In this document: piece by piece, positions 58,671-64,000 of the stretch
Layout: every line of letters starts with the position of its first letter
How positions within the stretch are numbered: the stretch's first letter is position 1
Source of the DNA: QHXQ01 sp045807745
GTDB taxonomy: Bacteria; Acidobacteriota; Blastocatellia; Pyrinomonadales; Pyrinomonadaceae
DNA length: 64,000 nt
Assembly (NCBI GenBank): GCA_045807745.1
Contig: JBJMGT010000037.1
Location: forward strand, 241,699 to 305,698
Reading direction: 5' to 3'
Position numbers and translations under genes: made by a program
Notes under the pieces: model-generated
Databases searched by the model: none
Seen by the model: only the letters and a program-made list of their open reading frames with translations
Told to the model about the DNA's origin: nothing

Positions 58671-59516
58671 ATGGCTGAACAATTGAGTCCCGCCACACTT
58701 TACGAACGAGCAGCGCACGCGGCGCGGGTGATTCGCGCGCGCTGGCCCGAAGAGGCGCGCATCGCGTTGGTGTTGGGGAGCGGCTTGGGCGCGTTCGCGG
58801 ACGATCTGACCGATGCGGTCGCGCTCGACTACGCGGAGATTCCCGGTTTCGCGCGCTCGACTGTGGAAGGGCACGCAGGACGACTTGTCTGCGGCCAAGT
58901 TGACGGCGTGCCGGTCGCGGCGATGCAGGGGCGTTTTCATTATTACGAGGGCTACGAGTGGGAGGACGTGACGTTCCCCATGCGCGTGCTCGGCGCGCTC
59001 GGCATCAAGGTATTGGTGTTGACGAACGCCGCCGGAGGCTTGAACAACAGTCTGACGCAAGGCTCGCTCATGCTCATCAGTGATCATCTGAACCTGATGG
59101 GCGCGAACCCCTTGCGCGGCGCAAACGACCCGCGCTTCGGCCCGCGCTTCCCCGATCTCTCCGAAGTTTACGACCGCGAGTTTCAAGAGATCGCCATCCA
59201 CGCAGCCCGCGCCATGAACATCGAACTGCGGCGCGGCATCTACGCGGCGCTACAGGGGCCGAGCTACGAGACGCCCGCCGAGATACGCATGCTGCGCGCC
59301 CTCGGCGCGGATGCCGTCGGCATGTCCACCGTGCCCGAGTCAATCGTCGCCCGCCACATGGGCCTCAAAGTGCTTGGTATCTCCTGCATCACCAACATGG
59401 CCGCGGGCGTCTCCGATCAGCCGATTGACCACGCCGAAGTCATAGAGACGGGCGAACGCGTGCGCGCGACGTTTGCGGAGTTGCTGCGCCGCGTCATCCC
59501 GAAGTTAAATATCTAA
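58671..59516 (+). CDS. punA: purine nucleoside phosphorylase (trimeric type)
   Basis: 281 residues. It splits inosine and guanosine to base and ribose-1-phosphate. Trimeric-PNP motifs: LVLGSGLGAF (phosphate), EGHAGRLVCG, MQGRFHYYEGYEWEDVTFPM, TNAAGGLNN, then GPSYETPAEIRMLRALGADA and GISCITNMAAGVSDQPI. It works with deoA to degrade imported nucleosides. Confidence 0.95.
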   Translation: MAEQLSPATLYERAAHAARVIRARWPEEARIALVLGSGLGAFADDLTDAVALDYAEIPGFARSTVEGHAGRLVCGQVDGVPVAAMQGRFHYYEGYEWEDVTFPMRVLGALGIKVLVLTNAAGGLNNSLTQGSLMLISDHLNLMGANPLRGANDPRFGPRFPDLSEVYDREFQEIAIHAARAMNIELRRGIYAALQGPSYETPAEIRMLRALGADAVGMSTVPESIVARHMGLKVLGISCITNMAAGVSDQPIDHAEVIETGERVRATFAELLRRVIPKLNI

Positions 59517-59524
59517 GATAGATT

Positions 59525-60166
59525 ATGATCATCGGTATCTGCGGCGGGACGGGGTCGGGCAAGACGACGGTGGCTAACAGGATTCTGGAATCCGTTAGCG
59601 CGGCGGACGTGGTCTTCTTGCAGCAGGACTCTTACTACCGCAATGTCGATCAACTCCCGCTCGACTATCGGCAACAGGTCAACTTCGATCACCCGGACGC
59701 GATTGATAACGATCTACTCGTTGAGCATGTGCGCGCGCTGCGCGCCGGGCAAGCGGTCGAGTTGCCGATCTACGATTTCAAACAGAACATGCGTGTGCCG
59801 GAGACGCAGCGCATCGAGCCGAAGCTGATCATCATCCTCGAAGGCATACTCATCTTCGCCGAGCCGCGTTTGCTCCCCGAAATGGACATCAAAGTCTTCG
59901 TGGACACGCCCGACGACATACGCTTCATCCGTCGGCTGCGCCGCGACGTGGCCGAGCGCGGGCGCACCGTCGATTCAGTGATCGAGCAATATCTCGCCAC
60001 CGTGCGCCCGATGCACATGCAGTTCGTCGAGCCGTCGAAGCGCATGGCGGATGTGATCATCCCCGAAGGTGGGCACAACATGGTGAGCATCGATCTCCTA
60101 AGCGGTAAAATCCGCGAGCGCGTGGCGAGCGAGCGCAACCGCCGGCGCAGCACACAGTTAGTCTGA
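59525..60166 (+). CDS. udk: uridine kinase
   Basis: 213 residues. It phosphorylates uridine and cytidine with ATP or GTP. P-loop GGTGSGKTTVAN at the N-terminus, QQDSYYRNVDQLPLDYRQQV for substrate, PIYDFKQNMRV, and EGILIFAEPRL are typical. It starts eight bases after punA and gives the salvage arm next to the phosphorolytic one. Confidence 0.95.
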   Translation: MIIGICGGTGSGKTTVANRILESVSAADVVFLQQDSYYRNVDQLPLDYRQQVNFDHPDAIDNDLLVEHVRALRAGQAVELPIYDFKQNMRVPETQRIEPKLIIILEGILIFAEPRLLPEMDIKVFVDTPDDIRFIRRLRRDVAERGRTVDSVIEQYLATVRPMHMQFVEPSKRMADVIIPEGGHNMVSIDLLSGKIRERVASERNRRRSTQLV

Positions 60167-60199
60167 ACCGCAAGGGGTTTGAGAGGAGCGAGGATTAGT

Positions 60200-60619
60200 T
60201 TGAGTATAAAGGTTGAACAAGCATTGGTTGATGCCGCGATTGAGGCGCGCAACTGCGCGCTCGCACAGTTCTCGAAGTTCTGTGTCGGCGCGGCGCTCGA
60301 AGCCGAAGACGGCGAGGTTTACACGGGCTGCAATATTGAGAGTGCGGCCTATGAGTTGACGATGTGCGCCGAGCGCGTGACGATCTGGAAGGCGCTCTCG
60401 GAGGGCGCGCGCCGGTTCACGCGCATCGCCGTCGCGGCCGACACAGAGCGTCTGACGCCGCCGTGCGGCGCGTGCCGGCAGATCATCTGGGAGTTCTGCG
60501 GCGACATCCCTGTCATCCTCGCCAACCTGCGCGGCGACACGGAGACGTTGCAAATGGCCGACCTGCTGCCGCGGCCCTTCGACGCGCAGTTCCTCAAGGA
60601 GATAGGCGGCAAGGATTGA
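60200..60619 (+). CDS. cdd: cytidine deaminase
   Basis: 139 residues from the TTG at 60200, chosen because GAGGAGCGAGG lies just before it; a TTG at 60179 is less likely. Zinc-dependent deamination of cytidine to uridine. The catalytic CNIESAAYELTMCAER region holds the ligand Cys and the catalytic Glu, and PPCGACRQIIWEFC holds the second ligand pair. Last gene of the nucleoside cluster; its product feeds udk and deoA. Confidence 0.94.
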   Translation: MSIKVEQALVDAAIEARNCALAQFSKFCVGAALEAEDGEVYTGCNIESAAYELTMCAERVTIWKALSEGARRFTRIAVAADTERLTPPCGACRQIIWEFCGDIPVILANLRGDTETLQMADLLPRPFDAQFLKEIGGKD

Positions 60620-60672
60620 GGCTCTAAACGCCTGTGTCTCTTTCAAGTCTTTGTTTGGGAGCAACCTAATAG

Positions 60673-60981
60673 ATGCCTGAGAAGCTGACCGAAGAGGATT
60701 TCGCGCGCCAACTGAACAGCAAATTCCGCGTCCGCGCCGCTACACCGCGCCCGTTGGAGTTGGAACTGGTCGAGGTTAAAAGCTGGCGGAGTGGGGCCGC
60801 GGAGCAGAGCGGTATGGAGCGCTTCTCGCTCTTCTTCACTGGCCCGGCCGACATCTTCCTGCCGCAGCAGTCTTACACGTTGGAGCACGAACAGTTGGGC
60901 GTGCTCGACATCTTCCTCGTGCCCGTCGCGCGCACTGCCGAAGAGATGCGCTACGAAGCCGTCTTCAACTTTTATCGGTAG
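60673..60981 (+). CDS. small DUF6916-like protein
   Basis: 102 residues, beta-rich: SKFRVRAATPRPLELELVEV, ERFSLFFTGPADIFLPQQSY, LEHEQLGVLDIFLVPVARTA. It looks homologous to the C-terminal half of the Tat-signal protein at 61686-62138. The family name is from memory. Its function is unknown, but relatives occur close to tail-collar proteins, as here. It overlaps the 3' end of the converging GNAT gene by 17 bases. Confidence 0.7.
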   Translation: MPEKLTEEDFARQLNSKFRVRAATPRPLELELVEVKSWRSGAAEQSGMERFSLFFTGPADIFLPQQSYTLEHEQLGVLDIFLVPVARTAEEMRYEAVFNFYR

Positions 60982-61498
60982 CGTCGCCCGCCGCCGGCAA
61001 CAATTCCATGTGTCGGTATGCACCCACCTCTTCGAACACGCGGAAGCCGAGCCGCTCATAGAAGCGTTGTGCGTCCGGGTTGAGCACAAATACCATGTGG
61101 CGCAGTATCTTGCCCGTCTGGCGCGTCTCTTCGATCAGCCGTGCGAGGATCGCGCTGCCCACGCCGCGATTCTGCGCCTCGGGCAGCAAGGCGATGTCGA
61201 GCAAGCGAATCTGCTCGTCGTCGCGCCCGAGCCAGAGCCGGCCGACGGGGCGCGCGTCGAGCAGGAGCACGTCGTATTCGGCGTCGGGGAAGCGCGCGTC
61301 GTAGTCGCGCCGCTGCGCGTCGAACTGCATGCGCACGAAGGCCGCTTTCTGTTCTTCGCTCCACGGCACTTGCGCGAGTTCGTCCGCGCGCGTGCTGGCA
61401 TAGACAGCAAGTAAAAACTCTTCATCGTCGGAACAGACCGGGCGGAGCGAGACGACCGCACCGCTGGGCAGTTGAATATCCGCGCCGCGCGTCAGCAT
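60965..61498 (-). CDS. GNAT-family N-acetyltransferase
   Basis: 177 residues. Acetyl-CoA-binding GNAT core with LLLDARPVGRLWLGRDDEQI, the motif-A stretch DIALLPEAQNRGVGSAILAR (Gln/Arg-x-x-Gly-x-Gly/Ala), and a C-terminal FYERLGFRVFEEVGAYRHME. The substrate is unknown. It lies between the two DUF6916-like genes and upstream of the collar genes, so it may act on these small surface or injected proteins; that is inference. Confidence 0.85.
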   Translation of the reverse strand: MLTRGADIQLPSGAVVSLRPVCSDDEEFLLAVYASTRADELAQVPWSEEQKAAFVRMQFDAQRRDYDARFPDAEYDVLLLDARPVGRLWLGRDDEQIRLLDIALLPEAQNRGVGSAILARLIEETRQTGKILRHMVFVLNPDAQRFYERLGFRVFEEVGAYRHMELLPAAGDATDKS

Positions 61499-61631
61499 CA
61501 GACAAACGGCTCCTTTGTCAGTTGGCTTGCTGGCCGGTTCGCCAGTTGGTGGGCAACTTCTCTGGGGTTGTTTCGGCGTTGAAGGGAAAGGGAAAGCAAG
61601 CGGCTTCGTGTGGCTTTCGGAGCGCGTGCGC

Positions 61632-61657
61632 GGGCGGCGCGTGTGTGCACGCCGCCC
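61632..61657. repeat. GC-rich hairpin between Tat-signal gene and GNAT gene
   Basis: Arms gggcggcg and cgccgccc, loop of ten bases, no T-run. Weak terminator candidate for the leftward Tat-signal gene. The rest of this 187-base gap shows nothing else. Confidence 0.3.
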
Positions 61658-61685
61658 GGCAGTAGTACTTAATTCTCAACACCGC

Positions 61686-62138
61686 TCACGCGCGCACGTG
61701 ATTGATGATCGCTTCGTAAACCTGCCCGTACTTCTCGCTCCGCACAGGCGTGATGAAGAGATCGAAGCGGCCCAGCGCGCGGTGTTCCATCTGATATGTG
61801 TTCTGCTTGAGGGCTGGCCGGTTGCGCGTGCGAAATGCGAGGGCGAAGCACTCTTGCCCGGCGCGTACCGCTGACGACTGTGCCGGCCCGCGATCATGTA
61901 GCGCGACTAACTCAAGCGGCACCGTCTGTCCCGCCTGCGACTGCACGTGGAAGACAGTATGCAAGTGCGCCGCGAACATCGCTTTGTTCATGAGCGCGGA
62001 TACAGCGCTCGGTTGCCCCGGCAGTCCGCTATCACCTGCGCGCCGTTCAGCGGCCAAGGCGTTGAGACTGACAGGCGTGCCGGCGGCGACCATGACGATG
62101 CCTCCTGCGTGGAGAAAGCGGCGGCGTGTGATAGACAT
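61686..62138 (-). CDS. Tat-exported DUF6916-like protein
   Basis: 150 residues from the ATG at 62138, chosen for AAGGAG eight bases upstream and because the twin-arginine signal (SITRRRFLHAGGIVMVAAGT) then lies at the very N-terminus. The mature part (about 50-150) matches the small protein at 60673-60981: LHTVFHVQSQAGQTVPLELV, ALAFRTRNRPALKQNTYQME, HRALGRFDLFITPVRS. Folded export suggests a periplasmic or surface function. It is divergent from the first collar gene across a 444-base gap. Confidence 0.75.
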   Translation of the reverse strand: MSITRRRFLHAGGIVMVAAGTPVSLNALAAERRAGDSGLPGQPSAVSALMNKAMFAAHLHTVFHVQSQAGQTVPLELVALHDRGPAQSSAVRAGQECFALAFRTRNRPALKQNTYQMEHRALGRFDLFITPVRSEKYGQVYEAIINHVRA

Positions 62139-62582
62139 ATGCGTGCGCTCCTTAAAATGTATGTCAGGCGACCAATTGCGATGTGTAACAGAAGTTGCTG
62201 TCTCGTTGAGCGAAATGTGCGAACCCGAAATCGAGGGCGCACAAGTTCGCGGCATGGCGGCGGAGACGGTAACACGAATCTACAAACAGCACAAGAGAAA
62301 CTCGCAACCGCAGTCTCTCGGCGGCGGCTATTACAGTTCAGAAGAAATTATCTTGCATTAGTTTGAATGAACGTTTAGAATCCCCCCGCTTCGTAGGTTG
62401 CCGATGTTGGTCGCACTTGCCCGGCAAACTCTTTAAGCACTCCTTTAAGTAGTAGAAATAACATCAGTGCAGCAGTAGAACCAGTGGTTAGTCGAAACAC
62501 CTGATCCCGTTCCCCCAACGGCTAGTGCGTACAATGCCTGAGCCACCGCGGGAGCGGTTGTAAAACTAGCGGAGGTAGGTTC
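62139..62582. other. 444-base divergent intergenic region
   Basis: It lies between the leftward Tat-signal gene and the rightward collar genes. TACAAT at 62530-62535 is a possible -10 without a clear -35. The ribosome-binding site of the first collar gene (GGAGGT) is at its right end. I see no gene or strong repeat. Confidence 0.5.
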
Positions 62583-63098
62583 ATGTCTCAACCATTCGTC
62601 GGCGAGATACGAATGTTCGCCGGTAACTTTGCGCCCAATGGCTGGATGACCTGTGAGGGACAGCTTCTCCCCATCTCGGAGAACGAGACGCTGTTCAATC
62701 TCATCGGCACGACCTACGGCGGCGACGGGCAGTCAACCTTCGCGCTGCCCAACCTTAGCAGCCGCGTGCCGGTACACGTCGGGACGGGGCCGGGCGGCAT
62801 CACGCGTCAGCTCGGCGAGACGGGCGGCGCGGAAGCGGTGACGCTGACCACGAATCAGATACCGAGTCACACGCACCCCGCGGGTTGCGTCGGCGGCCAG
62901 AACACCGGCAGCGCCGCCTCGCCCGGCAACAACGTCTGGGCGGCACAGGCATCCGTGGCCGTCAATACCATTCCGCCGCCGGCCAACGCGATGAACCCCG
63001 GCGCGGCGGCCCCGGCCGGCGGCAGCCAACCGCACGACAACATGATCCCGTATCTGCCGATCAACTTCATCATTTCGCTCTTCGGGATCTTCCCGTAA
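62583..63098 (+). CDS. tail-collar-domain protein 1 (MdpB-like)
   Basis: 171 residues, GGAGGT site before the ATG. Phage tail-collar domain at the N-terminus: FVGEIRMFAGNFAPNGWMTC, EGQLLPISENETLFNLIGTT, YGGDGQSTFALPNLSSRVPV. A His-rich segment (QIPSHTHPAGC) and a C-terminal HDNMIPYLPINFIISLFGIF follow. Similar to microcystin-dependent protein MdpB. Such proteins occur in tandem arrays in many free-living bacteria without other phage genes. Confidence 0.9.
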   Translation: MSQPFVGEIRMFAGNFAPNGWMTCEGQLLPISENETLFNLIGTTYGGDGQSTFALPNLSSRVPVHVGTGPGGITRQLGETGGAEAVTLTTNQIPSHTHPAGCVGGQNTGSAASPGNNVWAAQASVAVNTIPPPANAMNPGAAAPAGGSQPHDNMIPYLPINFIISLFGIFP

Positions 63099-63162
63099 GC
63101 ATCGTCACCGGCAATGCAATCCTTCTTCGTAGGCGCGCGACATCAAATCAGGAGAGATAGAT

Positions 63163-63666
63163 ATGGGCAATCCATTTATGGGCGAGATCAAGATCATCAG
63201 CTACAACAGCCCCATACCCCAAGGTTGGGCGGCCTGTAACGGCCAACTGTTGCCGATCAACAATAATCAGGCGCTCTTCTCGCTGCTCGGCACGACCTAT
63301 GGCGGCAACGGGCAGACCACCTTCGCGCTGCCCAACCTGCGCGGGCGCACGCCCCTGCATAAAGGCAACGGGTTCACCCTCGGCGAGGCCGGCGGCGAGA
63401 CGGCGCACACGCTGAACATCAGCGAGTTGCCGACGCACACACACTCTGCCCAAGGGAACAACGCGGGCGCGACCGTATCCGACCCGGCCGGCAACTTCTG
63501 GTCGAACGGCGGCGACAATGTCTATGCGCCGGGGCCGCCCAACGCGCTCATGGCCGCGGGCACGGTCTTGAACGTCGGCGGCAGTCAGGCGCACGAAAAC
63601 ATGTCGCCGTTCCTCGTGCTCAACTTCATCATCGCCTTGCAGGGCATCTTCCCGTCGCAGAACTGA
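63163..63666 (+). CDS. tail-collar-domain protein 2 (MdpB-like)
   Basis: 167 residues. Same architecture as its neighbour: FMGEIKIISYNSPIPQGWAA, CNGQLLPINNNQALFSLLGT, TYGGNGQTTFALPNLRGRTP, ELPTHTHSAQ, and HENMSPFLVLNFIIALQGIF. The collar domain is about residues 4-60. AGGAGAG lies about 9 bases upstream of the ATG. It is a product of tandem duplication with the genes on both sides. Confidence 0.9.
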   Translation: MGNPFMGEIKIISYNSPIPQGWAACNGQLLPINNNQALFSLLGTTYGGNGQTTFALPNLRGRTPLHKGNGFTLGEAGGETAHTLNISELPTHTHSAQGNNAGATVSDPAGNFWSNGGDNVYAPGPPNALMAAGTVLNVGGSQAHENMSPFLVLNFIIALQGIFPSQN

Positions 63667-63690
63667 AGCGCGCTGGAGGGAGGAATAGTC

Positions 63691-64000
63691 ATGTCTGATC
63701 AATTTGTCGCTGAAATTCGCATCTTCCCCTTCAACTTCCCGCCGACGGGCTGGGCCTTCTGTGACGGCAACTTACTGCCTATCAGCATGAACACGGCGCT
63801 CTTCTCTTTGCTCGGCACGACCTACGGCGGGAACGGACAGTCGACCTTCGCCCTGCCCGACCTGCAAGGCTCTGCGCCCATGCAGCAGGGGCAAGGGCCG
63901 GGCCTCAGCGAGCGCTTCTTAGGCGCGCCGGGCGGCGAGCAGACCGTGACGCTGATTGCCTCGGAGATGCCCGTGCATACGCACACCGTCGTCGCCACGA
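63691..64000 (+). CDS. tail-collar-domain protein 3 (MdpB-like), cut by window end
   Basis: At least 103 residues; the frame runs off the right edge. The ATG at 63691 follows GGAGGGAGGAA. It starts FVAEIRIFPFNFPPTGWAFC, then DGNLLPISMNTALFSLLGTT and YGGNGQSTFALPDLQGSAPM, ending at MPVHTHTVVAT. Third member of the tandem set. Confidence 0.9.
   Translation, partial: MSDQFVAEIRIFPFNFPPTGWAFCDGNLLPISMNTALFSLLGTTYGGNGQSTFALPDLQGSAPMQQGQGPGLSERFLGAPGGEQTVTLIASEMPVHTHTVVAT

Noticed and set aside
62583..64000. Prophage
   Set aside because: Only collar-domain proteins are present; no other phage genes are seen in the window.

Overview
The window is about 60% GC, densely coded and mostly chromosomal housekeeping DNA of a Gram-negative bacterium: it has a BamD-like TPR protein, a TonB-family protein, lipoproteins and a Tat substrate. 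HEAT-repeat membrane proteins and an Asn/Ala-rich PASTA protein make Acidobacteriota (Blastocatellia-like) my best guess; this is inference, since there is no rRNA to check.

Layout. 1-8.3 kb: C-terminus of an M1-type aminopeptidase, an OmpR/PhoB response regulator and two paralogous secreted/anchored AMIN-like + HEAT proteins. 8.4-18.8 kb: small coiled-coil genes, uvrB, a GlcD-like FAD oxidase, aroC, def, pruA, fmt, rsmB. 18.8-20.9 kb: accessory DNA with a TIR-domain protein and a GH16-like lipoprotein. 21-28 kb: PASTA protein, rpe, TPR/BamD-like proteins, a CAP-domain protein. 28-40 kb: ispE, tRNA-Gln, prs, rplY, pth, rpsF, rpsR, rplI, then dnaB and alr. This block is interrupted twice: by an AT-rich three-gene islet between rplI and dnaB, and by an HNH endonuclease gene at the 3' end of dnaB. 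40-50.6 kb: TonB-like protein, encapsulated-ferritin-like protein, gdhA, ArsC-like protein, YfhO-like protein, radA, a PIN/TRAM protein, ispD and ispF. 50.8-60.6 kb: a nucleoside uptake and salvage cluster (pyrimidine nucleoside phosphorylase, BMP lipoprotein, ABC ATPase, two permeases, PNP, uridine kinase, cytidine deaminase) with three unexplained passengers. 60.6-64 kb: two DUF6916-like proteins, a GNAT acetyltransferase and three tandem tail-collar (MdpB-like) proteins, the last cut by the window edge.

Two things stand out. First, the HNH gene at dnaB is flanked by two copies of the last codons of dnaB. The copy now used is synonymously recoded, and the displaced copy lies just after the HNH stop codon, as expected of a homing element that rebuilds its target gene. 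Second, many gene junctions hold hairpins whose arms are made of short tandem repeats, with a different unit at different sites (agagtctgg, gaggttaga, gtgacga, gcagagac, gcaaagac, gattgcg, gtgctga, gatgtca and others). They often contain the stop codon of the upstream gene and end within a few bases of the next start codon, where a Shine-Dalgarno would be expected. One of them carries a nested-palindrome element of about 200 bp in its loop; a second copy of that element lies in the ABC-transporter operon.
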